Origin: Pseudomonas sp. StFLB209
GTDB lineage: Bacteria > Pseudomonadota > Gammaproteobacteria > Pseudomonadales > Pseudomonadaceae
Assembly (NCBI RefSeq): GCF_000829415.1
Contig: NZ_AP014637.1
Span: forward strand, 310,001 to 374,000
DNA length: 64,000 nucleotides
Reading direction: 5' to 3'
Shown: piece after piece, positions 9,030-18,334 of the stretch
How the letters are laid out: every line of letters starts with the position of its first letter
Numbering within the stretch: position 1 is the first letter of the stretch
The notes under the pieces: generated by a model
Told to the model about the DNA's origin: nothing
Seen by the model: the letters and a program-made list of their open reading frames with translations, nothing else
Database searches by the model: none
Translations under genes and position numbers: made by a program

Positions 9030-10280
9030 TCAGGTCACCGCGTGACGGGTCTGAAATTGTGGCGCACGCCACTCTTGGTTATCGAGCACTTCGACCAGCG
9101 CCTGCACGGCCAGCCCGACGTCCTGGAACGAGGTATACAGCGGGGTGAAACCAAAGCGCATGATGCGCGGCTCGCGGTAATCACCGATCACGCCCTTGGC
9201 AATCAGCGCCTGGACCACGGCGTAGCCTTCAGGGTGTTCGAAGCTCACATGGCTGCCGCGCTGTGCATGCTCACGCGGGGTCACCAGGGTCAGCGGATGA
9301 TCCTTGCAGCGCTCCTCCACCAGCCGGATGAACAGGTCGGTCAGGGCCAGCGACTTGCGGCGCAGCGCCTGCATGTCGGTACGGGCGAAGAGGTCCAGGC
9401 CGCACTCGACCATACCCAGCGACACCAGCGGCTGAGTACCGCACAGGTAACGGGTGATGCCGGAGGCCGGTTGGTAGTGCGGCTCCATGGCGAACTGGCG
9501 GGCATGCCCCCACCAGCCAGACAGCGGCTGCCAGGTCAGGTCGCACAAATCTGGCGAGACCCAGACGAAGGCCGGTGAACCCGGTCCGCCGTTGAGGTAT
9601 TTGTAGGTGCAACCGATCGCGTAATCGGCCTTGGCAGCGGTCAGATCAACCGGCACCGCACCTGCCGAGTGCGCCAGATCCCAGAGCGCCAGCGCACCGT
9701 GCCGATGAATCAGCTCGGTGGTCGCGCTCATGTCGAACATGTGCCCGCTCTTGTAGTTGACGTGGGTCAGCAGCACCAGCGCGACCTTGTCATTGAGCAA
9801 TGTGGGCAAGTCTTCGGGCTTGTCGATCAGTTGCAGCTCGTAGCCTTGCTGCAGCAGGTCAGCGAGGCCTTCGATGACATACAGGTCGGCCGGGAAGTTG
9901 TGCAGTTCCGAGAGAATGATCTTGCGCTGCGGCGCGCGCTCGGCCTGGATGCGCAAGCCGGCGGCGAGGATCTTGAACAGGTTGACGGTGGTGGTATCAG
10001 TGATCGCTACTTCACCAGGCCCGGCACCGATCAGGCCGGCCAGCTTGTCGCCCAGACGGGTCGACAGGGTGCTCCACTGCGCGGTGTTCCAGCTGCGGAT
10101 CAGGCCTTCGCCCCACTCCTGCTCGATCATCTGCGTGGCGCGGGCCAGTGCGGCTTTGGGCCGTGCACCGAGCGAGTTGCCGTCCAGGTAGATCACCCCG
10201 TCCGGCAGGGCAAATTCATTGCGCAGCGCAGCCAGCGGATCGGCCTGGTCCAGTTCTCTGAGTTCTTGTTCAAGTGACAT
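9030..10280 (-). CDS. kynU: Kynureninase
   Basis: PLP-dependent hydrolase that converts kynurenine to anthranilate and alanine. The 416 residues show the expected fold-type I layout: [15 protein letters not shown] near the N-terminus, [29 protein letters not shown] containing the PLP-ring Asp, and the Schiff-base lysine in [19 protein letters not shown]. It sits 4 bp downstream of kynB and 10 bp upstream of kynA. Anthranilate would leave this cluster for alkyl-quinolone synthesis, antABC degradation or tryptophan recycling; no such genes are present in the window. Confidence 0.97.
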   Translation of the reverse strand: MSLEQELRELDQADPLAALRNEFALPDGVIYLDGNSLGARPKAALARATQMIEQEWGEGLIRSWNTAQWSTLSTRLGDKLAGLIGAGPGEVAITDTTTVNLFKILAAGLRIQAERAPQRKIILSELHNFPADLYVIEGLADLLQQGYELQLIDKPEDLPTLLNDKVALVLLTHVNYKSGHMFDMSATTELIHRHGALALWDLAHSAGAVPVDLTAAKADYAIGCTYKYLNGGPGSPAFVWVSPDLCDLTWQPLSGWWGHARQFAMEPHYQPASGITRYLCGTQPLVSLGMVECGLDLFARTDMQALRRKSLALTDLFIRLVEERCKDHPLTLVTPREHAQRGSHVSFEHPEGYAVVQALIAKGVIGDYREPRIMRFGFTPLYTSFQDVGLAVQALVEVLDNQEWRAPQFQTRHAVT

Positions 10281-10284
10281 GGTT

Positions 10285-10926
10285 TTATCCTTTCAAAGGT
10301 CGCAGTACCGCACGCACAGGACTGGCGTCGAGATGGGAAAAGCGCAGGGGCAAGGCGATCAACTCGTAATCGCCTTCAGGCACCTCATCCAGGACGATGC
10401 CTTCCAGAATCGCCATGCGTGAGCGTTCCACGCAGCGATGAGCGTCCAGGGTCTTGGAGTCCTGCGGGTCCAGAGACGGCGTGTCGATGCCGATCAGGCG
10501 CACCCCGTGGCGCGCCAGCAATTCAATAGTGGCCGGGGCGACGGCCGTGAAGGCACTGTCCCAGTGGCTCAGCGGTGCCTGCTCGTAAGTGCGCAGCAGC
10601 ACCCGCTCAGGCACCGCAGCCAGAGCCTGTTCGATATCACCGGGTTCGACCAGGGCGCCGCTGCCCAGGCAGTGAATGACCCGGCACGGCCCCATGTACA
10701 GGTCCAGCGAGACCTCACCAATCGGCAGGCCATCGGGGCTGTAATGCAGCGGCGCATCGACGTGCGCGCCGGTGTGTGGCGAGAGCGTAATGCGCCCGAC
10801 ATTGACCGGGCACTGTGGCCCATAGGCCCAGACGCGCTCTTCCTGAAACGGCGTGTCACCCGGCCAGGTGGGGGTCTGGGTGTTCAACGGCGGGCTGATG
10901 TCCCACCAGGCATTGTGCTGTTGCAT
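10285..10926 (-). CDS. kynB: Kynurenine formamidase
   Basis: Metal-dependent arylformamidase of the cyclase family that deformylates N-formylkynurenine to kynurenine. The 213-residue protein carries the metal-binding signature [14 protein letters not shown] and the family segments [23 protein letters not shown] and [18 protein letters not shown]. It is the first gene of the kynBUA operon, divergent from kynR across 137 bp. Confidence 0.96.
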   Translation of the reverse strand: MQQHNAWWDISPPLNTQTPTWPGDTPFQEERVWAYGPQCPVNVGRITLSPHTGAHVDAPLHYSPDGLPIGEVSLDLYMGPCRVIHCLGSGALVEPGDIEQALAAVPERVLLRTYEQAPLSHWDSAFTAVAPATIELLARHGVRLIGIDTPSLDPQDSKTLDAHRCVERSRMAILEGIVLDEVPEGDYELIALPLRFSHLDASPVRAVLRPLKG

Positions 10927-11011
10927 TGTTATTTTGCTCCCGTGCAGCCTTTGAAGAATCTTATCCGCAGGGAAGCAGAATTATCTTGCCAAATGCTCGA
11001 TCCAATGACAT

Positions 11012-11029
11012 TTATTCGCAGATTATTCG
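11012..11029. promoter_or_regulatory. Helically phased direct repeat between kynB and kynR
   Basis: TTATTCG occurs at 11012-11018 and again at 11023-11029, one helical turn (11 bp) apart, in the AT-rich divergent intergenic region. Phased short repeats are typical of Lrp/AsnC binding, so this is a candidate KynR site controlling both kynBUA and kynR. No footprint can be inferred beyond that. Confidence 0.5.
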
Positions 11030-11063
11030 AACCTTTAAACAAATATCGAAGGATTCTTCAATC

Positions 11064-11543
11064 GTGAAACTGGACAGCATTGATCTGCGCATCCTGGCCT
11101 TTCTCAATCAGGATGGACGGATGAGCAATCAGGACCTGGCAGAGAAAGTCTCGCTGTCACCCTCGGCCTGTTTGCGCCGGCTGCGCAACTTGGAAAGCGA
11201 AGGCATCATTGCCGGCTACGGCGTGCGGCTGGACGCGGCGAAACTGGGAATCGAGGTGCAGGCGATGGTCAACATCAACGTGCGCCAAGACGTGGACGGC
11301 TGGCACGAGCGGTTTATCGAAGCCATTCAGCAATGGCCTGAGGTAGCCGATGCGTTCATCGTCACCGGGGCGAGCAATTACCTGCTGCGGGTACGCACCC
11401 GCAACCTGGCGCATTACACCGACTTCATCGTCAACCGCCTGCATGCCACACCCGGCGTGACGGACATCCGTTCAGACATCATTCTGCAGAGCCTCAAATC
11501 CAGGGATAACCTGCTGGATCTGGTCAGGCCGACCCATCCTTGA
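11064..11543 (+). CDS. kynR: Lrp/AsnC-family regulator of kynurenine catabolism
   Basis: A 159-residue transcription factor divergent from kynBUA, in the position of KynR, which activates kyn genes in response to kynurenine in Pseudomonas. The GTG start at 11064 (KLDSIDLRILAFLNQDGR) has GAAGGA 10 nt upstream; the longer frame to 10926 overlaps kynB and lacks family similarity. The N-terminal HTH is MSNQDLAEKVSLSPSACLRR. The C-terminal RAM ligand domain includes DAFIVTGASNYLLRV and TTPGV-like HATPGVTDIRSDI. The gene is followed by a REP pair. Confidence 0.93.
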   Translation: MKLDSIDLRILAFLNQDGRMSNQDLAEKVSLSPSACLRRLRNLESEGIIAGYGVRLDAAKLGIEVQAMVNINVRQDVDGWHERFIEAIQQWPEVADAFIVTGASNYLLRVRTRNLAHYTDFIVNRLHATPGVTDIRSDIILQSLKSRDNLLDLVRPTHP

Positions 11544-11601
11544 AAGGACGGGATTGAGGATTACTGCCGCAGAGGTATGAGTTGCAAAAGCCAGGTTATC
11601 G

Positions 11602-11691
11602 GTAGGAGCGAGCTTGCTCGCGAAGGGGCCGGTAAAAGCACAACATTTGCTGTGAATGTCATGCAGCCTTCGCGACCAGGATCGCTCCTAC
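11602..11691. repeat. REP pair (BIME)
   Basis: GTAGGAGCGA..CTCGCGAAGG at 11602-11626 and its inverted copy at 11667-11691 match at 22 of 25 bases, separated by 40 bp. It lies between convergent kynR and the polygalacturonase gene, where it can act as a bidirectional transcript end. The family is the same as at 3815-3892 and 54213-54237. Confidence 0.88.
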
Positions 11692-11714
11692 AGGTCAGGC
11701 GTGCTTGTCGGGGC

Positions 11715-13532
11715 TTACTTCGGCACCGGCTCTACATTGCGGAACGTCAGGCCCTGGCTGTTGCTGACCTGCCATGGCTGAGCGTCGCCGGTTTCGCTGA
11801 AGGTCACGGTGTCGAAGCGTGAGTCTTTCAGGCCGTTGATTTTCGCCACTGCCGGGCCGCTGAAGCGTACCCGCTCGAACACCAGCTTCTCGTGGAAGGC
11901 GTCGTGTTCGCTGTCACCCTTGACCTCGATCGCGGCGCTGCGGGCGTTTTCGACGGTTACGTCACTGACCCGGATATCACGGAACTGCCCAGGGATGGTC
12001 GAGCGCTGGTAGTCGAGCTTGGCGTTCGGGTCGTGGTAGTCGAGGGTAAAGATAAACGCCTGCTTGACCGTGTTGCGGATTGCCGAGTCGCGGAAGATGA
12101 CGTTGCGCGCGCCACCGCCCATGAAGTTGGTGCTCTTCATGCGCAGGCCGGCGTCGGTGCCGTCAGACACGTTGTCTTCGGCCAGAATATTCTGGATCCA
12201 GGCCCCGGTATGACTGCCGGCGACCACCATGCCGTGACCTTTGCGGAAGTAGTTGTTGAAGATCCAGGCATCTTCCTGGGGCTTCTGCTTGACCGCCTCG
12301 GCGCCGGTGCCGGAGGCGAAGTTGACGCAGTCATCGCCGGTGTCGAAGAAGTTGTTGAAGACCATGGCACCACGGCTGTTGGCGAACTCGATACCGTCAC
12401 CGTTGTTGGCGTCGTAGGTCTTGTGCGTGGTGTTGGCCATCACCACGTTTTCGGTTTCCAGGTTCATGATGCCGTGAAAGGCCGGGTTGAGCACCGTGAA
12501 GCCGCCGTAGAACACGTTCTTGACATCGCGCACGGTAATCAGCGACGAACGCATCTGGCCGTAGGAGTCCTTGACGTTCAGGCCTTCGGCTACCGCGCGC
12601 TCGACCTGGGACTTGGCCAGGATGCCGTCCTGCATGTAGCGGGTATTGTCGCTGGGCAGGTAGAACGGCAATGGCTGGCCGCGCTCGTCCGTCTCATCGG
12701 CCTTGCGTTTCCAGCCGTTGCCATCGATGGTGCCCTTGCCGACGATGCGGATATTCTCGAATGCCTGATGCTTGCGCGGGTCACGCGGCAGCGCGTTGAT
12801 CAGCGATGCCGGACGCACGGTGGTGGAATACGGATACTGGATATAGCCGTCACGCGGATAGTCTTCGGTACGCTCGGAACCGAGCAGGGTTGCGCCCTGG
12901 GCAATCTCCAGGGTCATGTTGCTCTTGAGGTACAGGGCGCCACTTTTATAGGTACCGGCTGGCAGCAATACCTTGCAGCCAACGGTGCAGGCATCAATGG
13001 CTTTCTGGATCGCCGCGGTGTCGAGCGTCGTCCCGTCGCCTTTGGCCCCGTACTGACGGACGTCGAACAGTGCCGGTACAGCCGTGGTGCGTTGTACCAC
13101 CACCGGGCTGTCAGCCGACTCCTTGCCGTCACGATCCACCGAACGCACGGTAAAGCGGTACTCGGTGTCCGGCGTCAGGCCTTCGGCGGTAAAACTGTGA
13201 ATCGAGATGCGGTGATGGAAGTTGCGCGTGTCTTGTTCATAGAACTTGTCGATGTAGGGTTTGGCCGGCGACACCTTGTCATTGTTGGCATTGGCGCCAC
13301 CGAGCAGCTTGCCATTGGCATAGACCCGGTAGTCCTGGATTTCGCTGTGATTGGCCGGTTTTTCCCAGACCAGAATGATCTGCCGGTCGTCATAGGCCAG
13401 GGTCGGAACCTGCACCTTCAGCGGAGCATCCAGTGCCCAGGCCGGCAGGCTGCCGCCTAAAACCAGGGTAGCCAGCAGCGAGCGCGCCAGCGGGTTACGG
13501 GGCAAGTTCAAAACAGCGTGTTGAGCGGGCAT
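11715..13532 (-). CDS. GH28 polygalacturonase with N-terminal fibronectin III domain
   Basis: A 605-residue exported pectinase. The start MPAQHAVLNLPRNP (13532) has AAGGAAA just upstream. After a signal peptide ending near PAWA, residues ~30-125 form a fibronectin III-like domain (TLAYDDRQIILVWEKP to FTVRSVDRDGKES). Residues ~135-600 are a right-handed beta-helix of glycoside hydrolase family 28. The catalytic motifs are present in order: NGDGIEF, DTGDDCVNF, KGHGMVVAG and GLRMKS. FnIII plus GH28 is the layout of exo-poly-alpha-galacturonosidases such as PehX, which release digalacturonate, so an exo-acting periplasmic or secreted enzyme is likely. Confidence 0.9.
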   Translation of the reverse strand: MPAQHAVLNLPRNPLARSLLATLVLGGSLPAWALDAPLKVQVPTLAYDDRQIILVWEKPANHSEIQDYRVYANGKLLGGANANNDKVSPAKPYIDKFYEQDTRNFHHRISIHSFTAEGLTPDTEYRFTVRSVDRDGKESADSPVVVQRTTAVPALFDVRQYGAKGDGTTLDTAAIQKAIDACTVGCKVLLPAGTYKSGALYLKSNMTLEIAQGATLLGSERTEDYPRDGYIQYPYSTTVRPASLINALPRDPRKHQAFENIRIVGKGTIDGNGWKRKADETDERGQPLPFYLPSDNTRYMQDGILAKSQVERAVAEGLNVKDSYGQMRSSLITVRDVKNVFYGGFTVLNPAFHGIMNLETENVVMANTTHKTYDANNGDGIEFANSRGAMVFNNFFDTGDDCVNFASGTGAEAVKQKPQEDAWIFNNYFRKGHGMVVAGSHTGAWIQNILAEDNVSDGTDAGLRMKSTNFMGGGARNVIFRDSAIRNTVKQAFIFTLDYHDPNAKLDYQRSTIPGQFRDIRVSDVTVENARSAAIEVKGDSEHDAFHEKLVFERVRFSGPAVAKINGLKDSRFDTVTFSETGDAQPWQVSNSQGLTFRNVEPVPK

Positions 13533-13587
13533 CTTGTTTTCCTTTTTATTGTGTCCATCACATCCCGGCGGCATTGCTGCGCCGTAT

Positions 13588-13956
13588 TTACGCCGGCGAG
13601 CCGGCTTCCTCAAGGTACTGTTGGCGGTTGACGAAGGTCTCTCTGGGCATTTCCCTCACATCCATGGATAACGCCTCGACCTCTGGCAGCAGGGCCACCA
13701 ATGCCGCCAGGGTCGCCAGCGACAGGCTGCGACGTTGCTCGGCACTGCGCCCGGCGAACAACGCCAGGGTCACGTGGACAAAATCATCCTGGGTGGTGCC
13801 ACAGCGGTAATGCTCGTACAGCGCCAGGCGCGCCTTGATGTCGCCGGGCTTGAACAACCCGCTGGCATCGATGGCATCGTGTACCGCCGCCAGTAGTGTC
13901 TGTTCACCCACGCGCCGGGCCAGGCTGGCGGGACAATCAATGGTGCAGTGCGGCAT
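13588..13956 (-). CDS. 5-carboxymethyl-2-hydroxymuconate isomerase-like tautomerase
   Basis: A 122-residue protein starting MPHCTIDCPASL; Pro at position 2 becomes the N-terminal catalytic base of the CHMI/tautomerase fold. Internal landmarks ALYEHYRCGTTQDDFVHVTLALFAGRS agree with CHMI, which acts in homoprotocatechuate degradation. No other hpa genes are present. The gene lies 29 bp downstream of the chemoreceptor on the same strand, so its role here is unknown; a substrate from pectin-linked aromatics is only a guess. Confidence 0.8.
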   Translation of the reverse strand: MPHCTIDCPASLARRVGEQTLLAAVHDAIDASGLFKPGDIKARLALYEHYRCGTTQDDFVHVTLALFAGRSAEQRRSLSLATLAALVALLPEVEALSMDVREMPRETFVNRQQYLEEAGSPA

Positions 13957-13985
13957 AGGTTCTTTCCTTCAGTAGTAAGGCGTGT

Positions 13986-15599
13986 CTAAAGACGAAAACG
14001 CGCAACCGACTCGCGCAGCTCATCGGCCAGACGTTCCAGTGAATGCAGGTTACCGTGGGCGGCCCGTACCGACGTGGCAGACTCTTCGACGCGGGTGGCG
14101 ATGTTCTCGATGTTCTGTGCAACGCTGGCGCTGGCCAGACTTTGTTCTGCTGTGGCAGCGGTCACTTCGCGCACCTGAACCAGAGTCAGCGAAGCGCCGC
14201 TGTTGATCTGCCGCAATGCGCCGGCGGCCTGTTCGGCCAGCGCCAGACCGGCAGCGACCTGTGGGGTCACGGCGGTCATGCCATCGACCACCGAGCCGGT
14301 GTCGACCTGAATCGAACTGATCATGCGAGTAATGTCTTGAGTGGCCAGGGCGGTGCGCTGAGCCAGATTGCGGACCTCATCGGCGACCACGGCAAAGCCG
14401 CGGCCCTGCTCGCCAGCCCGCGCCGCTTCGATGGCGGCGTTGAGCGCCAGCAGGTTGGTCTGGCTGGCGATGTTGCTGATCACGCTGGTGATGCCGTCGA
14501 TTTCCTGGGTGCGCTTGACCAGCCCGGCAATGCGCTGCGAAGCGTCTTCGACCTGGCTGGACACCTGGGCAATCGCGCCGGCCGCTTCACTGACCCGTTG
14601 CTCGCCTTCGGCAGCCAGTTGCGCCGAACGCGCCGAACTGGTTTCAGTCTCTTGGGCACTGGAGGATATCTGGCCGATGGTGATGGACATCTGCTCAATG
14701 GCCGACGTCGTGGCCGTGGTCGCCTCCGAGGTCTGCCGGGAAGCATGGTCGATCTGCTGCATCTGCCCGTTCAGGCCAATGGCGGCCTGGCCAAGCAATT
14801 GCGAACCGCTGTGGATGCCATGGATCATCTCGCGCAGGCTCGCCTGCATGGTCGCCACCGCCGCCAACAGGCTGTCGGCAGCGTAGTGGCCGTGCACCGG
14901 GCGGCTGAGATCGCCGCCGGCGATGGCCCGCGCCACCTCGCTGGCATAGGCCGGTTCACCGCCCAGGCTGCGGTAGATGCTGCGCGACATGCCGACCGCC
15001 AGTGCCGAGGTCACCAGCACCACCAGCAGCCCCACGCCGAAGAAGTAGCTGGCTAGGCGCCAGAACGCGGCATCGATGTCATCGACAAAAATGCCGAAGC
15101 CCACCAGCCAGTCCCAGCCTTCGATACGTATGATGCCGTTGATTTTCGGCACCGGCTGCTCGGCACCCGGATACTTGGCCAGGTCATCGAAAAACGCATA
15201 GGGGCGATCTTTCAAGCCGTCCAGATAGGACTGCCACTTGGTTCGGCCATCGGCCAGGGTCACGCCGACATCGACCTTGCCGATCACCGCCGGATTGGGA
15301 TGGACCAGACCCAGCGCGCCGACGGTGCGCGCCCATACATAGGATTTCTTGCCGTCGCGCAGGCTCGACAGCGCTTCTACAGCCTTGGCCTGAGCGTCTG
15401 CGCGGCTCAGTACGCCGCGCTGCTCCAGCGACTGGAAATAAGCCACTTGATGAGCGGCCAGGTCCAGCACGGTAAAGATTTCGCTGCGTTTGTTTTCCAG
15501 CATGTTCGAGCGCAAGGCGCTCAATCCGAAGCCGGCAATCAGTAGCAGCCCGAGAACGCAACAAAAAATGATCAGAGTGAATCGATGACGCAGCTTCAT
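13986..15599 (-). CDS. Methyl-accepting chemotaxis protein with single Cache sensor domain
   Basis: A 537-residue chemoreceptor. TM1 is [20 protein letters not shown]. The periplasmic domain (about 30-185) is sCache_2-like, with [25 protein letters not shown] and [20 protein letters not shown]2 is [20 protein letters not shown], followed by HAMP and the cytoplasmic signalling hairpin whose conserved tip reads [20 protein letters not shown]. sCache_2 receptors of pseudomonads bind small carboxylates. Neighbouring galacturonate genes make a uronate or carboxylate ligand plausible, but no direct evidence shows this. Confidence 0.93.
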   Translation of the reverse strand: MKLRHRFTLIIFCCVLGLLLIAGFGLSALRSNMLENKRSEIFTVLDLAAHQVAYFQSLEQRGVLSRADAQAKAVEALSSLRDGKKSYVWARTVGALGLVHPNPAVIGKVDVGVTLADGRTKWQSYLDGLKDRPYAFFDDLAKYPGAEQPVPKINGIIRIEGWDWLVGFGIFVDDIDAAFWRLASYFFGVGLLVVLVTSALAVGMSRSIYRSLGGEPAYASEVARAIAGGDLSRPVHGHYAADSLLAAVATMQASLREMIHGIHSGSQLLGQAAIGLNGQMQQIDHASRQTSEATTATTSAIEQMSITIGQISSSAQETETSSARSAQLAAEGEQRVSEAAGAIAQVSSQVEDASQRIAGLVKRTQEIDGITSVISNIASQTNLLALNAAIEAARAGEQGRGFAVVADEVRNLAQRTALATQDITRMISSIQVDTGSVVDGMTAVTPQVAAGLALAEQAAGALRQINSGASLTLVQVREVTAATAEQSLASASVAQNIENIATRVEESATSVRAAHGNLHSLERLADELRESVARFRL

Positions 15600-15645
15600 A
15601 CGCCTTCCTTTGCGTGATGCACGACTGATTACATCCAGCGCACAG

Positions 15646-15676
15646 CCGTCCTGCGCAGCATAAATGCGCAGGACGG
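15646..15676 (-). terminator. 12-bp perfect hairpin after the ABC transporter operon
   Basis: CCGTCCTGCGCA (15646-15657) and its exact complement (15665-15676) enclose a 7-nt loop, 43 bp past the last ABC gene on the minus strand. There is no following U-run, so it may be a 3' stabilising hairpin or a factor-dependent end rather than a classical intrinsic terminator. Confidence 0.55.
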
Positions 15677-15719
15677 GTATTGCGGGAGCTTGCAGGTAAA
15701 GCGCGGTGCGGGCAGCTAA

Positions 15720-16496
15720 TCAGCCTGCCACGGCGCGTGGCGACTCGGCGCTGAAATCGCGGCTGGCCTGGACCAGCATGCGGGTGTAGTCGTGGGTGGC
15801 CAGGTCCTGGCTCAGCGCTTGGCTGTCGAGGCGCTCGACGATGCGGCCTTGCTGCATCACCGCCACCTTGTCACACAGGTGGCTGACCACCCCGAGGTCG
15901 TGGGTGACCATCAGGTAGGTGAGTTTTTCACGCTGGCGCAGGTCCGAGAGCAGGTTGAGAATCTCGGCCTGCACCGACACGTCAAGGGCCGAGGTCGGCT
16001 CATCGAGCAACAGCACGCGCGGTTCGAGAATCAGCGCCCGGGCAATCGCCACCCGCTGACGCTGACCGCCGGACAACTGGTGCGGGTAGCGATAGCGGAA
16101 GCTGTCGTTCAGACCCACCTTGATCAGGATGTCGTTGATCCGGTCGTCACGCTCGTTCATGCCGTGAATGGTCAGCGGCTCGCGCAGCGCGGTGTCGATG
16201 GTGTGGCGCGGGTGCAGCGAACCATAGGGGTCCTGGAAGACCATCTGCACCTTGCGAAAGTGCTCCTTGGGAATCTTGTGCTGCAGCGGCACGCCGGCAA
16301 TGCTAAGCGCGCCGGTCCAGTGCCGGTACTGGCCGGCCAGGCAGCGCAGCACGGTGGTTTTGCCAGAGCCCGACTCACCCACCAGGCCGAACGACTCACC
16401 GTCTTCGACACTCAGGTTGACGTCGTGCAGGACCTGGTTGAGCGCCGGGCCGACACCGAAGCTCAGGTTCAGCGATTGTGCTTGGATCATGGACAT
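15720..16496 (-). CDS. ABC importer ATPase, DppF/OppF type
   Basis: A 258-residue ATP-binding subunit of a family-5 (peptide/oligosaccharide-type) importer. Walker A is GLVGESGSGKTT, the Q-loop is MVFQDPYGSLHPRHTI, the ABC signature is LSGGQRQRVAIARAL, Walker B is RVLLLDEPTSALD and the switch His is in MVTHDLGV. It lacks the long C-terminal oligopeptide/iron-sulfur region of some DppF proteins. It is the last gene of the six-gene transport set and follows the DppD-type ATPase by 11 bp. Confidence 0.93.
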   Translation of the reverse strand: MSMIQAQSLNLSFGVGPALNQVLHDVNLSVEDGESFGLVGESGSGKTTVLRCLAGQYRHWTGALSIAGVPLQHKIPKEHFRKVQMVFQDPYGSLHPRHTIDTALREPLTIHGMNERDDRINDILIKVGLNDSFRYRYPHQLSGGQRQRVAIARALILEPRVLLLDEPTSALDVSVQAEILNLLSDLRQREKLTYLMVTHDLGVVSHLCDKVAVMQQGRIVERLDSQALSQDLATHDYTRMLVQASRDFSAESPRAVAG

Positions 16497-16507
16497 GCTC
16501 AGTTACC

Positions 16508-17347
16508 TCAGGCGGTGAGCCATTGTGGGTCGCGTTGCAGCACCGGCAGGCGCGGACGACGGTTGTCCATGCTCGGCAGGGCAGCCAGCAGGCCACGGGT
16601 GTAAGGGTGTTCGGCGTATTGCAGGTCGCAGGCGGCCAGTGACTCGACCACACGCCCGGCATACATCACCAGCACCCGGTCGCAATAGTTACGCACCAGG
16701 TTGAGGTCGTGGCTGACGAAAATCAGCCCCATCTGCTGCTCGACCACCAGTTCTTCAAGCACGTTAAGCACCTGCTGGCGCACCGACACGTCAAGCGCCG
16801 AGGTGGGTTCGTCGGCAATGATCACTTCCGGGTTGGTGATCACCATCATGGCGATCATGATGCGCTGGCCCATCCCGCCGCTGACCTCATGCGGGTACAG
16901 ATCGTAGACCCGCTTGGGGTCGCGGATGTGGACCTTCTCGAGCATCAACAGCACCCGGTCGCGGGCCTCGGCCCGGCTGGCCTTGTGGTGCGCCAGGTAG
17001 GCCTCGGCGATCTGGTCGCCAACCTTGACCACCGGGTTGAGCGAGTACTTGGGGTCTTGCATGATCATCGAGATGCGCTGGCCGCGAATCTTCTGCATGG
17101 CCTTTTCGCTGGCGCTGAGCAGATCGACATCGCCGAACTGCAGGGCCTTGGCGGTGATCTGGGTGCTGGCCGGGTGCAGCTTGAGCAAGCTGCGGCCCAC
17201 GGTGGATTTGCCCGAGCCGGACTCACCGACAATGGCCAGCTTCTCGCGGCCCAGGGTGAACGACACATCACGAACCGCGTGCATTTCTTTCTTGCCGTTG
17301 ACGAAACGCACATTGAGCGAATCGACATTGAGTTTGATCGTCGACAT
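16508..17347 (-). CDS. ABC importer ATPase, DppD/OppD type
   Basis: A 279-residue ATPase paired with the DppF-type subunit. Walker A is AIVGESGSGKST, the Q-loop MIMQDPKYSLNPVV is typical of the DppD branch, the signature is VSGGMGQRIMIAMM, Walker B is EVIIADEPTSALD and the H-loop is FVSHDLNLV. The C-terminal EHPYTRGLLAALPSMDNRRPRLPVL is the oligopeptide-transporter extension. Spacing to its neighbours is 11 bp on each side, in one operon. Confidence 0.93.
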   Translation of the reverse strand: MSTIKLNVDSLNVRFVNGKKEMHAVRDVSFTLGREKLAIVGESGSGKSTVGRSLLKLHPASTQITAKALQFGDVDLLSASEKAMQKIRGQRISMIMQDPKYSLNPVVKVGDQIAEAYLAHHKASRAEARDRVLLMLEKVHIRDPKRVYDLYPHEVSGGMGQRIMIAMMVITNPEVIIADEPTSALDVSVRQQVLNVLEELVVEQQMGLIFVSHDLNLVRNYCDRVLVMYAGRVVESLAACDLQYAEHPYTRGLLAALPSMDNRRPRLPVLQRDPQWLTA

Positions 17348-17358
17348 AAAGCCTCCAG

Positions 17359-18279
17359 TTACTCGCTACGCGGATCGAGAATGTCCCGCAGGCCATCGCC
17401 CAACAGGTTGAACGCCAGGCTGACCAGCATGATTGCCGCGCCCGGTACAGCAACCAGCCACCAGCATTCGAGCATGTAACGCCGGCCGGTGGAGATCATT
17501 GCGCCCCACTCCGGCAGCGGCGCCTGAGCGCCCAGGCCGAGAAAGCCCAGTGCAGCGGCGGTCAGGATGATGCCGGCCATGTTCATGGTCAGGCGGATGA
17601 TCACCGACGACATGCACATTGGCACGATGTGGCGCAGGATGATGCGCGTCGAAGAAGCGCCCTGCAGTTCGACCGCGACCACGAAATCTGCCTTGCGCAG
17701 CGACAGGGTCTCGGCGCGTGCCAGGCGGGCAATCGGTGGCCAGGAGGTCAGCGCGATGGCGACCACCGCATGCTCAAGACCAGGGCCCAGGGCGGCGATG
17801 AAGGCCAGCGCCAGTACCAGGCTGGGGAAGGAGATGAAGATGTCGGTGATGCGCATGAACACCGTATCGACGATACCGCCGAAGTAGCCCGAGACGGTGC
17901 CGATGAACAGCCCGATCGGCCCGACGATGATGGTCACCAGGGCAATGATGTAAAGGGTAATGCGCGCGCCGTACACCAGCCGGCTGAAGATATCGCGGCC
18001 GTATTCATCGGTGCCGAACCAGTTGGCCGCACTGGGCGGCTGCAGGGCGGCAGCGAGGTTCTGCACCACTGGGTCATGGGTGGCGATCCAGGGGGCGAAG
18101 GCAGCGACCACCACCAGCAGCAGGGCCACCAGCAACCCGGCCAGGGTCATGGGGTTGCGCAGCAGGTGGTTAAACACCCGCAAGCTGCTTTTATACAGCG
18201 CTTCCATGCTGGAAGCGGGCGTGTTGTCGGCTTTGCGCTTGGCGGCTTCGGTAGAAGACATGTTGGCAATCATCGGCAT
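17359..18279 (-). CDS. ABC importer permease, DppC type
   Basis: A 306-residue membrane subunit with the N-terminal OppC-type helix (LAGLLVALLLVVVAAFAPWI) and GTDEYGRDIFSRLVYGAR. The EAA-loop region for ATPase coupling is VAVELQGASSTRIILRHIVP. The family end motif SLAFNLLGDGLRDILDPR is intact. A later ATG (MSSTEAAKRK) is an alternative start. The second permease, DppB, lies upstream beyond an intervening binding-protein gene, which is an unusual order. Confidence 0.92.
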   Translation of the reverse strand: MPMIANMSSTEAAKRKADNTPASSMEALYKSSLRVFNHLLRNPMTLAGLLVALLLVVVAAFAPWIATHDPVVQNLAAALQPPSAANWFGTDEYGRDIFSRLVYGARITLYIIALVTIIVGPIGLFIGTVSGYFGGIVDTVFMRITDIFISFPSLVLALAFIAALGPGLEHAVVAIALTSWPPIARLARAETLSLRKADFVVAVELQGASSTRIILRHIVPMCMSSVIIRLTMNMAGIILTAAALGFLGLGAQAPLPEWGAMISTGRRYMLECWWLVAVPGAAIMLVSLAFNLLGDGLRDILDPRSE

Positions 18280-18334
18280 GCTCTCGATGTGAAGTCATGG
18301 CCACTGCAAGCGCCCGCAGGCGCTGCAGCAGTGT

